Part shown: piece by piece, positions 18,692 to 27,190 of the stretch
How the letters are laid out: the number at the start of each line of letters is the position of its first letter
How positions within the stretch are numbered: the first letter of the stretch is position 1
NCBI RefSeq assembly: GCF_900411315.1
Contig: NZ_LS990887.1
Location: 649,662-713,661, forward strand
Length of the DNA: 64,000 nt
DNA from: Corynebacterium senegalense
GTDB taxonomy: Bacteria; Actinomycetota; Actinomycetes; Mycobacteriales; Mycobacteriaceae
Direction: 5' to 3'
Translations under genes and position numbers: made by a program
Notes under the pieces: generated by a model
Database searches by the model: none
Told to the model about the DNA's origin: nothing
What the model saw: only the letters and a program-made list of their open reading frames with translations

Positions 18692-19213
18692 ATGGCTGAA
18701 ACTCAGCAGCAGTACATCACCCCGGAGATGAAGGCCAAGCTCGAAAACGAGCTGCAGGCGCTCATCGATAACCGCCCGAACATCGCGGCCGAGATCAACG
18801 AGCGCCGCGAGGAGGGCGACCTGAAGGAGAACGCGGGCTACGACGCCGCCCGCGAGCAGCAGGACCAGGAAGAGGCCCGCATCAAGCAGATCTCCGAGAT
18901 CCTGGCCAACTCCACCACCGAGCGCGCGGGCATTGTAGAGGGCGTCGCCCTCGTCGGCTCCGTGGTGCACGTGTACTACAATGGCGACGAGAACGACAAG
19001 GAAACCTTCCTCATCGGCACCCGCGCCGCCTCCACGGGCAACAAGGACCTGGAGACCTACTCGGAGAACTCCCCCCTCGGCGCCGCGGTCGTCGGCGCCT
19101 CCGAGGGCGAGACCCGCACCTACACCGCCCCGAACGGGCGGGAGATTTCGGTCACCATCGTCAGCGCCGCGCCGTATGATTCGGTTAAGGCCTCCACGCC
19201 CCGCGCGCAGTAG
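18692..19213 (+). CDS. greA: Transcription elongation factor GreA
   Basis: 173 residues from ATG 18692. It stimulates cleavage of backtracked RNA by RNA polymerase. The N-terminal coiled coil (about residues 8-80) contains ITPEMKAKLENELQAL and the acidic tip region RREEGDLKENAGYDAAREQQ. The C-terminal FKBP-like domain holds TFLIGTRAAS and ENSPLGAAVVGASEGE. An in-frame upstream extension to 18614 lacks the family start. GreA between DUF4307 and a lipoprotein gene is the standard actinobacterial order. Confidence 0.96.
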   Translation: MAETQQQYITPEMKAKLENELQALIDNRPNIAAEINERREEGDLKENAGYDAAREQQDQEEARIKQISEILANSTTERAGIVEGVALVGSVVHVYYNGDENDKETFLIGTRAASTGNKDLETYSENSPLGAAVVGASEGETRTYTAPNGREISVTIVSAAPYDSVKASTPRAQ

Positions 19214-19280
19214 TTCCCCGCGCCTCAGCGCGCAGCTGTCATTTCATATCCGGAACTTCACAAAGCTTAAGGACTGATCC

Positions 19281-19808
19281 GTGAACTTCACTTCCTCCCG
19301 CACAGCAGCGGCTGCCGGTTTCTTCGCAGTTGCAGCCCTCGGCCTGGCCGCCTGCTCCCCTCCCGGCCAGGTTGATTCGGCGCAAAAGGTGGACACCGCG
19401 ACCAGCCAGAACCCCGGCTCCCTGAACGGCGGCACCGAGCAGACCTCCGGCGCCCAGTCCACCAACGTCGCGGGCGCCTCCTCCGCCAGCGCCTCCGCCA
19501 ACCCGTCGGCCGTCCCGGCCGGGACGCTGCCGGTGCTGCGCAACTGCGGCGAGGCGTCGCAGACCCAGCCGGCGCGCATCGTGCTGTCCTGCGCGGACCA
19601 GAACGACTACCTGGAGAACATCACGTGGTCCGACTGGGGCACTGACCTGGCCACCGGCACCGGCACCCGCGTCACCGTGGACCCGGACCGCCGCGAGACC
19701 GACATCGAGGTCATCCTGGGCAACCCGCAGCTCGTGGACGGCGAGCTGCAGTTCACCACCGTCACCGTCGACGGCGCCAAGATCAACCCGGAGAGCAACT
19801 ACCGCTAA
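19281..19808 (+). CDS. Hypothetical secreted lipoprotein
   Basis: 175 residues. The signal peptide ends in the lipobox LAAC (cysteine at about residue 25), with a Ser/Ala/Gln-rich linker up to about residue 80. The C-terminal domain contains NCGEASQTQPARIVLSCADQNDYLENITWSDWG, split by two cysteines. This resembles many actinobacterial cell-envelope lipoproteins of unknown role. The GTG start at 19281 is preceded by TTAAGGA. A strong terminator follows at 19820-19856. Confidence 0.8.
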   Translation: MNFTSSRTAAAAGFFAVAALGLAACSPPGQVDSAQKVDTATSQNPGSLNGGTEQTSGAQSTNVAGASSASASANPSAVPAGTLPVLRNCGEASQTQPARIVLSCADQNDYLENITWSDWGTDLATGTGTRVTVDPDRRETDIEVILGNPQLVDGELQFTTVTVDGAKINPESNYR

Positions 19809-19819
19809 CCGGCAGACAA

Positions 19820-19857
19820 AGAACCCCGCCTCTCTGTTCGGAGGCGGGGTTCTTTTT
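19820..19857 (+). terminator. Strong rho-independent terminator
   Basis: AGAACCCCGCCTC and GAGGCGGGGTTCT pair over 13 bp around an 8-base loop, followed by TTTTT. It ends the greA-lipoprotein transcripts and marks the last clearly native sequence before the accessory island. Confidence 0.93.
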
Positions 19858-19876
19858 GTGCTTCGTGTCGGCGAGA

Positions 19877-19962
19877 CTAGTCGCGGTTGAAGTAGGACAG
19901 CAGGCGCAGGATCTCGGTGTAGAGCCAGACCACGGTCACCGCGGGGCCGAGGGCGACGCCCC
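19877..19962. repeat. Left 86-bp copy of the Bax-inhibitor gene 3' end
   Basis: This stretch matches 30031-30116, the last 28 codons and stop of the intact Bax-inhibitor-1 gene, at 84 of 86 bases. It begins exactly at CTAG, the same four bases that flank the IS element at the other end. It is a non-functional gene fragment lying as a direct repeat 10,154 bases from the other copy. Confidence 0.93.
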
Positions 19963-20380
19963 GGCGCTGTTCGCCCACGCCTCGCACCCGGACGTCGGAC
20001 CCCGCGCCGGCTGTCCCGCGCACACGAGCTTGGAGGAGAGTCGGCGCTCCATCACCGACGTCTTATCCGGACCCGACACCTACGCGATCACGCTCGGCGG
20101 CGGGCCGATCGGGTGCGTTGCGCTGCACGAGGGGGAGGTCCCGGAGCTGGGCTATTGGGTGGCCGCGCCGTACTGGGGCCGTGGCATCGCCACCGAGGCG
20201 GCGGCCGCGTTGGTCGAGCACACCGATTACCCCCTCATCGTCGCCTCGCACGCGGAAGGCAACGTCGGTTCGCAGCGGGTTCTGCTCAAACTCGGGTTCC
20301 GGTTTACGCACACGGGTGAGAAGTGGCTGGCCCCGCTGGGCGTTTCGCGTCCGTCGCGGTTCTATACTCTGTCGCGATGA
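19960..20380 (+). pseudogene. GNAT acetyltransferase, 5' truncated and fused to a foreign fragment
   Basis: The frame encodes the last about 140 residues of a RimJ/RimL-type GNAT protein: ALFAHASHPDVGPRAG, HTSLEESRRSI, GYWVAAPYWGRGIATEAAAALVEH (acetyl-CoA loop R-G-x-A) and GSQRVLLKLGFRFTHTGEKW. The first about 18 residues are missing. The frame instead reads leftwards into the reversed Bax-inhibitor fragment and stays open to a TTG inside the upstream terminator. No ribosome-binding site or promoter is visible. The stop TGA overlaps the photolyase ATG (ATGA), which suggests the two were once coupled. Confidence 0.8.
20363..20376 (+). promoter_or_regulatory. Photolyase -10 element
   Basis: TATACT (20363-20368) ends 8 bases before ATG 20377, the spacing expected for a leaderless transcript. 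It lies inside the end of the GNAT relic, so the photolyase does not depend on upstream expression. Confidence 0.55.
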
Positions 20381-21699
20381 GCACCCCAACGATTGTGTGG
20401 TTCCGCGACGACCTGCGGCTGGCCGATAACGCCGCCTTGACCTGGGCGGCCGAGCGCGGCCCCGTCGTGGGGCTCTACGTCCACGAAACGGTGGGCCGGA
20501 GCCTCGGCCGGGCGGCAGCGTGGTGGCTGCGCCGCAGCCTCGATGCTCTGCGCGAAGCCTTGCCCGCCCCGCTCATTGAGCTCGAGGGCGACCCGCGCGA
20601 GATCGTCCCCCGCTTCGCCCGCGAGCTCGGCGCGGCGGTGACGTGGAACCGCCGCTACTACCTCACGGACGTCGATGCCGCGGTTAAGGAGGCCACCGGC
20701 GCCGTCTCGCACCCCGGCTACCTGCTCACAGAGCCCTGGGAGGTGCGCGCAAACCCGTACCGCGTCTTCACGCCGTTCTTCAACGCCGCGCGCAGTTTGC
20801 TTCTCGACGCCCCTCCCACGCCCCTTCCCGTCCCCGACATCACCCCGGCCGACATTGACCCCGCCACGGTGGACGCACCCGGCGAGCCCGCGTGGGCCGC
20901 TACGCTTGCGCAGCACAACACGCCCGGCGAAGACGCGGCCCGCGCACGCCTCGCCGAGTTCATCGCCTCCAGCGCCGACTACGACAACAACGCCCTCGAC
21001 GGTCTCACCTCGGGCTTGTCACCGCACCTGCGCTTCGGCGAGATCAGCCCCGCCGAGGTGTGGCTCGCAGCCGTCGACGCGGGGGCGTGGGCGTTCGCGC
21101 GGCAGCTTCTGTGGCGCGACTTCGCCTGGCACCGCTACTACCACGTGCCCAAGATGGAGACGAAGAACGTCCGCGAGAAGTTCGACCGCTTCGACTGGGA
21201 GTGGACACCCAACGCTGTGCCCGGCACCACGGCCGCGGCGTTCGCGCAACCCGAAATGGACCCCGGCGCCCAGCACCTGATAGAGCTCGCGGCGTGGCAA
21301 TCGGGGCGCACGGGCATCCCGCTTGTCGACGCCGGGATGCGCGAGCTCTGGGCGACCGGGCGTATGCACAACCGGGTGCGCATGGTCACCGGCTCCTGGC
21401 TGACAAAGAACCTTGGCATCCACTGGCGCCACGGCGAGGAGTGGTTCTGGGACACGCTTGTCGACGCCGACGCCGCCTCCAACGCGTTCAACTGGCAGTG
21501 GGTCGCGGGCTCCGGTGACGACGCCGCGCCGTACTTCCGCATCTTTAACCCGCTGACGCAGGCGGAGAAGTTCGACCCGCACGGCTCCTACGTCGCGCGC
21601 TGGCTGCCCGATACCGCCGACTACCCAGAGCCGATGGCGGACGTGAAGCAGTCGCGGCTGCGGGCTCTAGCGGCCTACGACGACATTAAGAACGGTTAA
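20377..21699 (+). CDS. phr: Deoxyribodipyrimidine photolyase
   Basis: A 440-residue class I photolyase/cryptochrome, repairing UV-induced cyclobutane pyrimidine dimers with light, FADH- and an antenna pigment. The N-terminal Rossmann-like antenna domain begins TIVWFRDDLRLADNAAL. The FAD domain holds LWRDFAWHRYYH, SGRTGIPLVDAGMREL, TGRMHNRVRMVTGSWLTKNL and SNAFNWQWVAGSG. All are intact. It lies in the pigment island, next to the SDR-TspO gene with which it overlaps by 14 bases in convergent orientation. Light-protection genes grouped with carotenoid genes are common in actinobacteria. Confidence 0.95.
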   Translation: MSTPTIVWFRDDLRLADNAALTWAAERGPVVGLYVHETVGRSLGRAAAWWLRRSLDALREALPAPLIELEGDPREIVPRFARELGAAVTWNRRYYLTDVDAAVKEATGAVSHPGYLLTEPWEVRANPYRVFTPFFNAARSLLLDAPPTPLPVPDITPADIDPATVDAPGEPAWAATLAQHNTPGEDAARARLAEFIASSADYDNNALDGLTSGLSPHLRFGEISPAEVWLAAVDAGAWAFARQLLWRDFAWHRYYHVPKMETKNVREKFDRFDWEWTPNAVPGTTAAAFAQPEMDPGAQHLIELAAWQSGRTGIPLVDAGMRELWATGRMHNRVRMVTGSWLTKNLGIHWRHGEEWFWDTLVDADAASNAFNWQWVAGSGDDAAPYFRIFNPLTQAEKFDPHGSYVARWLPDTADYPEPMADVKQSRLRALAAYDDIKNG

Positions 21700-23095
21700 G
21701 GCGCGCGATTTCGCCGGTCAGCACGGTCGCGAAGGCGCACCACAGCGGGTAGGGGGCGAGCAGCAGCCCGCGCGTCGGCGAGCGGCGGTGCGCGCGGCGC
21801 ACCAGGTCGGCTGAGGAGGCTGCGAGGGCGCCTGCCCAGAGCGTCGACAAGCGGCGGGCTCGCGAGCGGAAGAACACACCGCTCCAGCCGGCGTTGAGGA
21901 CGAGATTCCCCGCGAGCGCGAGGGCGTCGTTACGCGCGGCGCGGGGCTCGCCCTCCTCCAGCGAATCGGCGATGGTGGTGGTGGCGATCACGGCGATGTC
22001 GATGTAGAGCAGAGTCCACACGATGGGAAACGCCGCCGCCGGGGGCTGCCAGGAGGGCTTCTTCAGCCGCGCGTAGCGGGCGGATTTCGGGTTGGTCAGA
22101 AGTGAGCCGGCGACGGCCGTGGCCAGCACGCCGAGGTGCACCGCGTTGGCGATGCGCCCGTAGCGCGCGGGGTGGGTGCCGCGCGCCGCGATCTCGACGG
22201 CCTCCTCGAAGGACTGGTTTCCGCCCTCGGGCGTGCCCACCAGCTTTTCCAAGTCGCGCTCCTTGAGCACGGTGTCCGAGGACACGGAGTCGAAAATCGG
22301 CAGGATCTCCTTCATCGACAGCGGCGTGAGCACGGACAGGCCGAAGGACGCGAGGCGACGGGTCATGATGGGCGCCGAGAGGAACGGCCTGCGACGCACG
22401 CCGACGACCTGGGTGTAGCGCTGCATCATATCCACGTACGGCATGGTGTCGGGCCCGCCGATGTCGAACGTGCGGTCCTGCTCAGCAGTCAGATCGGCCG
22501 CAGCGACGAGGTAGTGAACGACGTCGCGCACAGAGATCGGGGTGATGCGGTTGGTGATCCACTTCGGCGCCGCAAAAGTGGGCACGCGCTCGGAAACGTG
22601 GCGCAACAGCGCGAACGACAGCGAACCGTCGCCGATGACCACGCCCGCCTGGAGGGCCGCCGTGGGCACGCCAGCGGCGCGCAGCTCCTCGCCGACGCGC
22701 ACGCGCGACTTCAGGTGCTCGGACATGTCCTCGTTGTCCGGGTGGAGCCCGCCGAGGTAGACGATCCTGCCGACGCCTTGCGCCGCGGCTACTTCGCCGA
22801 ACTGGCGCGCCATCTTCGCCTCTTCCTCGGCGAAGCCGCTGCCCGACGACATCGAGTGCAGCAGGTACCAGGCGCAATCGACGCCGTTGAGCGCGCGGTC
22901 GACGTCAACCTTTTCGGCGGCGTCGCCCTCGACGATCTCGACCTCCCCAGTGTCGAGGTAGCGTGCCCAATCCATGGTCAGGGCCTTGTCGCGGCTGCGG
23001 CACAGGCAGCGCACCTTCCAGCCGCGTTCAACAAGGGCTTCGACGACGCGCTGGCCAATAAAGCCGGTTGCGCCGGTAACGAGAGCAAGTTTCAT
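21686..23095 (-). CDS. NAD(P)-binding SDR-like protein fused to a TspO/MBR domain
   Basis: 469 residues from ATG 23095. Residues 1 to about 310 form an atypical SDR/NmrA-like domain with KLALVTGATGFIGQRVVEAL as nucleotide-binding loop and RIVYLGGLHPDNED. The C-terminal about 150 residues form a TspO/MBR domain with KKPSWQPPAAAFPIVWTLLY, NAGWSGVFFRS and LLAPYPLWCAFATVL, four to five membrane helices. TspO proteins bind porphyrins and respond to light and oxygen stress. The soluble half may act on a lipid or quinone presented by the membrane half, but this is inference. The sequence is continuous, with no frameshift at the junction. Upstream in-frame starts would overlap the divergent gene. Confidence 0.82.
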   Translation of the reverse strand: MKLALVTGATGFIGQRVVEALVERGWKVRCLCRSRDKALTMDWARYLDTGEVEIVEGDAAEKVDVDRALNGVDCAWYLLHSMSSGSGFAEEEAKMARQFGEVAAAQGVGRIVYLGGLHPDNEDMSEHLKSRVRVGEELRAAGVPTAALQAGVVIGDGSLSFALLRHVSERVPTFAAPKWITNRITPISVRDVVHYLVAAADLTAEQDRTFDIGGPDTMPYVDMMQRYTQVVGVRRRPFLSAPIMTRRLASFGLSVLTPLSMKEILPIFDSVSSDTVLKERDLEKLVGTPEGGNQSFEEAVEIAARGTHPARYGRIANAVHLGVLATAVAGSLLTNPKSARYARLKKPSWQPPAAAFPIVWTLLYIDIAVIATTTIADSLEEGEPRAARNDALALAGNLVLNAGWSGVFFRSRARRLSTLWAGALAASSADLVRRAHRRSPTRGLLLAPYPLWCAFATVLTGEIARLNRS

Positions 23096-23120
23096 GCTGT
23101 TGAGTTTATAATTTTTAGCG
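23096..23120. promoter_or_regulatory. Bidirectional promoter with TATAAT core, 25-base gap
   Basis: On the plus strand a perfect TATAAT (23107-23112) ends 8 bases before ATG 23121. On the minus strand TATAAA (23110-23105) ends 9 bases before ATG 23095. The elements overlap by four bases, so the SDR-TspO gene and the CPBP-pigment operon are probably fired from one AT-rich box as leaderless transcripts. Confidence 0.7.
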
Positions 23121-23732
23121 ATGCCACTTCCCAAGTACGCTTTCGTGGTCCCCTGTCTGCTCGGCGCGGCAGGGTTGTTCACCGCGCGCCTTGCCGGCGA
23201 CGGCACCCCCGGCTTCTACGTCGCCACGGTGATCACCGCGATCGTGTACGCGCTGACGTGGTGGTACATGGGCTCGCGCCGCGCCTTCGCCGGCCCCCAC
23301 GTGGCTTCGGAGATCGCACGCGGCGTCGCCATCGGCGCCGTCCTTGCCGTCGTGTTCGTGGCCGGCGCGGTGATTGTCAGCCGGATCCCGGCGCTGGCGG
23401 AGCCCGTGAGCCAGTTGCTCTCCACCACGGAGCGCGGCGGCATCGTGCCCACCCTGTTCGTCCTGCTCATCAACGGCATTGGCGAGGAGCTGGTCTACCG
23501 CGACGCGGTGCCGCGCCAGCTGCCCCCCGACCGCCGCGCAGTCGTGTCCATCGCACTGTACTGTCTGGTCACCGCCGCGATGGGCGTGTGGCTGCTGATC
23601 CTCGCCGCCGCGGTGATCGGCGCCGTCTCCTACTACGAGGCCGCGCGCAGTAAGCGCCTCTACTCATCCATCGCGCTCCACCTCACCTGGAGCATCGGTA
23701 TGCTGTTTATCCTGCCGTTGTTCTTCCGCTAG
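23121..23732 (+). CDS. CPBP-like intramembrane protease family protein
   Basis: 203 residues with about six membrane helices. NGIGEELVYRDAVPRQL carries the EExxYR glutamates of CPBP (CAAX protease and bacteriocin-processing) proteins, and SIALHLTWSIGM could supply a histidine. The middle FxxxH motif is not recognisable, so protease activity is uncertain. It is the first gene of the plus-strand pigment operon, 7 bases before the glycosyltransferase. A paralogue at 32060-32686 shares the GDGTP, AGAxxxSRIPA, LSTTxRGG and PLFF blocks and also precedes crt sequences, so the link to carotenoids looks real. Confidence 0.75.
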   Translation: MPLPKYAFVVPCLLGAAGLFTARLAGDGTPGFYVATVITAIVYALTWWYMGSRRAFAGPHVASEIARGVAIGAVLAVVFVAGAVIVSRIPALAEPVSQLLSTTERGGIVPTLFVLLINGIGEELVYRDAVPRQLPPDRRAVVSIALYCLVTAAMGVWLLILAAAVIGAVSYYEAARSKRLYSSIALHLTWSIGMLFILPLFFR

Positions 23733-23739
23733 GAAAGCC

Positions 23740-24486
23740 ATGCCCCCTTCGCCGACCACCGTCGCGCTCGTCATCCCGTGCCTTGACGACGCCCCCCTCC
23801 TGGCGCGCTGTCTGGCGAGCGTCGATAAGCAAAAGCGGCCCTTTGACCACGTCATTGTGGTGGACAACGGCTCGAGTGACGACTCTGCCGCGGTGGCGCG
23901 CGCCCACGGCGCGATTGTGGTGGCCGAGCCGCGGCGCGGGGTGACGTGGGCGGCGCGCGCGGGTTATGACGCGGCTGCCGCGCGCGGGGCCGACCTCATC
24001 GTGCGCGTCGACGCGGACGTCGAGCTCGCTCCCAATTTCTGCGCCCGCTGGCTGCACGCCTGGGCCGACGCGTCGGCGTCAAAACTAGTCGTGGGGCTTA
24101 CCGGCGCGGCGCGCTTCGACATCCCCGGCTTGCGCGGGCGGCTGCTCAGCGCCGCGTACCTGCGCGCATACAGATACAGTGTCGGCTCGGCGCTCGGCCA
24201 CGCGCCGTTTTTCGGCACTAACTGCGCGTTCTCAGCAAGCTGGTGGGATCAAATCCGCGACTCGATCGATTCGAGCGACACGTTCGCGCACGACGATATG
24301 CTGCTTTCCTTTGCGGTGCGCGCGAACGAAACCGTACTGTACCGCCCGGACATTTCCGTGGCGATGGACGCGCGGGCGCTGCGCGGTGCCCGCCAGCTCG
24401 CGCGCCGCTTCGCGCGCGGGATGTACTCAATGCGCAAGGGCTTTTCCACCTCACCCCCGCAGCGTCGTCTCCTCGAGCGCGTATAG
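23740..24486 (+). CDS. Family 2 glycosyltransferase, probable carotenoid glucosyltransferase
   Basis: A 248-residue GT-A glycosyltransferase: VALVIPCLDDAPLLARCLASV, VVDNGSSDDSAAVARAHGA, LIVRVDADVEL (the metal-binding D-x-D) and FAHDDMLLSFAVR as catalytic-base region. No strong membrane helices. It lies between the CPBP gene and crtB, with 7- and 10-base gaps. In Corynebacterium glutamicum a family 2 enzyme (CrtX) glucosylates decaprenoxanthin, and the position suggests the same job here. The substrate is not proven by sequence. Confidence 0.75.
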   Translation: MPPSPTTVALVIPCLDDAPLLARCLASVDKQKRPFDHVIVVDNGSSDDSAAVARAHGAIVVAEPRRGVTWAARAGYDAAAARGADLIVRVDADVELAPNFCARWLHAWADASASKLVVGLTGAARFDIPGLRGRLLSAAYLRAYRYSVGSALGHAPFFGTNCAFSASWWDQIRDSIDSSDTFAHDDMLLSFAVRANETVLYRPDISVAMDARALRGARQLARRFARGMYSMRKGFSTSPPQRRLLERV

Positions 24487-24496
24487 GGTCACTATT

Positions 24497-25348
24497 ATGC
24501 ATTCCCCCTCAATGCTGAGGCGTTACGACGCCATGTGCGAACGCGTCGCCGGAGACGTCATCGCGCACTACTCCACGAGCTTTTCGCTGGCGACGCGGTT
24601 CTTGGGCCCCCAGGTCCGCGCGGACGTGCGGAACCTGTACGCGATGGTGCGCATCGCCGACGAGATCGTCGACGGCGCGGCCGATGACCACGCCGCCGAG
24701 CTCCTCGACGCCTACGAGGCCCAGGTCGTCGCCGCCCCGCACGCGCGCTTCCACACCGACCCGGTGATCCACGCCTGGGCGTTGAGTGCCCGGCGCTGCC
24801 GCTTCTCCGAGGACCACGTGCGCGCGTTCTTCGCGTCGATGCGCCGCGACCTGAACCAATCCACCTACGACCCAGCCGACTTCGACGCCTACGTCTACGG
24901 CTCTGCCGAGGTCATCGGGCTGATGTGTGTGGCCGCGTTCGTGGCGGACGAGCCCGTCACCGCCACGCAGCGCGCCGAGCTGGATAACGGCGCTCGCGCG
25001 CTGGGCTCAGCGTTTCAGAAGGTCAACTTCCTGCGCGACCTCGCCGAGGACCGCGACGACCTGGGCCGCACCTACTTCCCCCAGCTGCGCGGCCGCGGAA
25101 TCGACGACGCGGTCAAGGCCGAGCTTGTCGACGACATCCGCGCCGACCTCGCACGTGCCCGCCGCGCCATCCCGCTCATCCCCTCCTCAGCGCGCGGGGC
25201 CGTCGCCGCCGCGGAAGCACTGTTTAGCGAGCTCACCGAGCGTATCGACGCCACCCCTGCCGCCGCCCTGGCCACCACGCGCGTGTCCGTCCCGCGCCAC
25301 CGCAAGTTGTACCTGACCGCCCGCGCCGTAAGGAGAAACCGTGGCTAA
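24497..25348 (+). CDS. crtB: Phytoene synthase
   Basis: 283 residues from ATG 24497. It joins two GGPP molecules to phytoene, the first C40 step. Both Asp-rich motifs are visible: MVRIADEIVDGAADD near residue 55 and FLRDLAEDRDDLGRTYFPQ near residue 185. YSTSFSLATRFLGP is the usual start region. It overlaps crtI by 8 bases (GTGGCTAA), showing translational coupling. No GGPP synthase gene (crtE) is in the window, so the precursor must come from elsewhere. Confidence 0.95.
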   Translation: MHSPSMLRRYDAMCERVAGDVIAHYSTSFSLATRFLGPQVRADVRNLYAMVRIADEIVDGAADDHAAELLDAYEAQVVAAPHARFHTDPVIHAWALSARRCRFSEDHVRAFFASMRRDLNQSTYDPADFDAYVYGSAEVIGLMCVAAFVADEPVTATQRAELDNGARALGSAFQKVNFLRDLAEDRDDLGRTYFPQLRGRGIDDAVKAELVDDIRADLARARRAIPLIPSSARGAVAAAEALFSELTERIDATPAAALATTRVSVPRHRKLYLTARAVRRNRG

Positions 25349-26879
25349 CCGCACCGCTATCGTGATCGGGGCCGGCGTCGCCGGCCTTGCCACCGCCGCC
25401 CTGCTCGGCCGCGAAGGCTACGACGTCACCGTCGTCGAGCGCCTCGGCTCCTGCGGGGGCCGCTCGGGCGAAGAGACCGTCGAGGGCTACCGCTTCGACA
25501 CCGGCCCGTCCTGGTACCTGATGCCCGACGCCTTCGACCACTTCTTCGCGCTGTTTGGCAAGCGCACCGCTGACCTTCTCGACCTGGTCGAGCTGACCCC
25601 GGCCTACCGCCTGTTCCCGGAAAACGCCGAGCCCGTCGACGTCATCTCTGGCCGCGAGGAGGCCATCGCGCTTTTCGACGCCCTGTCGCCCGGCGCCGGC
25701 CCCGCCTTAGGCGACTACCTGGATTCTGCCCGCGACACCTACGAGATGGCGGTCGAGCGCTTCCTGTACACCACGTTTAGCTCTCTGCGCCCGTTTTTCT
25801 CGCGCCGGCTCACCGACCTCGCTCGCTTGCTGACGGTGCCGCTAGACAAGTACGTCGCCGCGCGCTTTCACAACACGCGCCTGCGCCAGATCCTGACGTA
25901 TCCGGCGGTGTTTTTGTCCTCGCACCCGGCGCGCACCCCGTCGATGTACCACCTGATGAGCCACACGGATTTGGTCCAGGGGGTGAAGTACCCGCAGGGC
26001 GGGTTCGCGGCCGTCGTCGATGCGCTTGAAGCCCTGGCGCGCGACAACGGCGCCTCAATCCGCCTGAACTCGGATGTCACCGCTATCTCCTACGCTGGCT
26101 CGCGCGCGACCGGGGTGCGCCTGGCCAGCGGCGAGACCATCGAGGCGGATATAGTCGTCTCCGCCGCGGACCTGCACTTCACCGAGACGCGCCTGCTGCC
26201 GCCGGCGAAGCGCACCTACCCGGAAAAATGGTTCGGCTCCCGCGATCCGGGCCTGGGTACGGTGCTCCTCATGCTGGGCACCGACGTGAAACTGCCTCAG
26301 CTGGCCCACCACAACCTTTTGTTCAGCGAGCACTGGGACGACGACTTCGACGCGGTGTTTGACGGGCCCGTCGCCACGCGGCCTCTGAACTCCTCGCGCT
26401 CGATTTATGTCTCCATGCCTTCCGCGACGGACCCGTCCACCGCCCCGCCGGGTGGCGAGAACCTGTTCGTCCTCGTGCCGGTGCCCGCCGCTTCGGAGTT
26501 CGGCCACGGCGACATGTACAACGACCGCGCCTCCGCTGCCGTCGACGCGATTGCTGACGCCGCGATCGAGCAGATCGCCGAGTGGTGCGACACCCCCGAC
26601 TTGCGCAAGCACATTCGTGTCCGCCGGAGCCTCGGCCCGAGCGACTTCGCGCAGCGCTACCACGCCTGGTCGGGCGGCTCCATCGGCCCGGCGCATACCC
26701 TGCGCCAGTCCGCGTTCCTGCGCGGCAAGAACGTCTCCGCCAAGCTGGACAACCTCTACTACGCGGGGGCAACAACCGTGCCGGGCGTCGGCGTGCCGAT
26801 GTGCCTGATCTCGGCCGAGAACGTGATCAAGCGTCTGCGCGGCGACCGCTCCCCTGGCCCCCTGCCGGAGGAGTTCTAA
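25341..26879 (+). CDS. crtI: Phytoene desaturase
   Basis: 512 residues with a GTG start overlapping crtB. CrtI converts phytoene to lycopene using FAD. The N-terminal dinucleotide fold IVIGAGVAGLATAALLGREG and the C-terminal signature LYYAGATTVPGVGVPMCLISAENV are intact. Third-codon positions contain more A/T than the relic copy at 35951-37176 (for example TTTCACAACACG, GTGTTTTTGTCC), which suggests a different donor background. The stop overlaps the crtYe start (TAATG). Confidence 0.96.
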   Translation: MANRTAIVIGAGVAGLATAALLGREGYDVTVVERLGSCGGRSGEETVEGYRFDTGPSWYLMPDAFDHFFALFGKRTADLLDLVELTPAYRLFPENAEPVDVISGREEAIALFDALSPGAGPALGDYLDSARDTYEMAVERFLYTTFSSLRPFFSRRLTDLARLLTVPLDKYVAARFHNTRLRQILTYPAVFLSSHPARTPSMYHLMSHTDLVQGVKYPQGGFAAVVDALEALARDNGASIRLNSDVTAISYAGSRATGVRLASGETIEADIVVSAADLHFTETRLLPPAKRTYPEKWFGSRDPGLGTVLLMLGTDVKLPQLAHHNLLFSEHWDDDFDAVFDGPVATRPLNSSRSIYVSMPSATDPSTAPPGGENLFVLVPVPAASEFGHGDMYNDRASAAVDAIADAAIEQIAEWCDTPDLRKHIRVRRSLGPSDFAQRYHAWSGGSIGPAHTLRQSAFLRGKNVSAKLDNLYYAGATTVPGVGVPMCLISAENVIKRLRGDRSPGPLPEEF

Positions 26880-27190
26880 TGGCCTTCGCGTACCTGACGT
26901 TTCTGCTGCTCAGCATCGTCTGCATGGTGCTGTGCGACTGGCGGTTCACGCTCGCGTTCTTCGCCGACGCACGCCGCGCCGCGCTGCTGTCGGCTGCGGT
27001 GGTCGCGCTGCTTCTGCTGTGGGACGCGCTCGGCATCGCCACGGGCACCTTCTTCCGCGGCGACTCCCCGTTCATGATCGGCGTCGAGCTCGCGCCCGAA
27101 ATGCCTCTTGAGGAGCCGATCTTTTTGTTCTTCCTGACCTACCTCACGCTGAACGTGACCTCCGGCGCGCGAAAGGTGGTTGGCCCGTGA
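26879..27190 (+). CDS. crtYe: C50 carotenoid epsilon-cyclase subunit e
   Basis: 103 residues with three membrane helices. It is one half of the heterodimeric C50 cyclase that forms epsilon rings on flavuxanthin to give decaprenoxanthin. The family motif PLEEPIFLFFLTYLTLN is at about residues 75-91. The start overlaps the crtI stop and the end overlaps crtYf by 4 bases, so the chain crtB-crtI-crtYe-crtYf-crtEb is fully coupled. The small size is normal for the split cyclase and is not a truncation. Confidence 0.92.
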   Translation: MAFAYLTFLLLSIVCMVLCDWRFTLAFFADARRAALLSAAVVALLLLWDALGIATGTFFRGDSPFMIGVELAPEMPLEEPIFLFFLTYLTLNVTSGARKVVGP

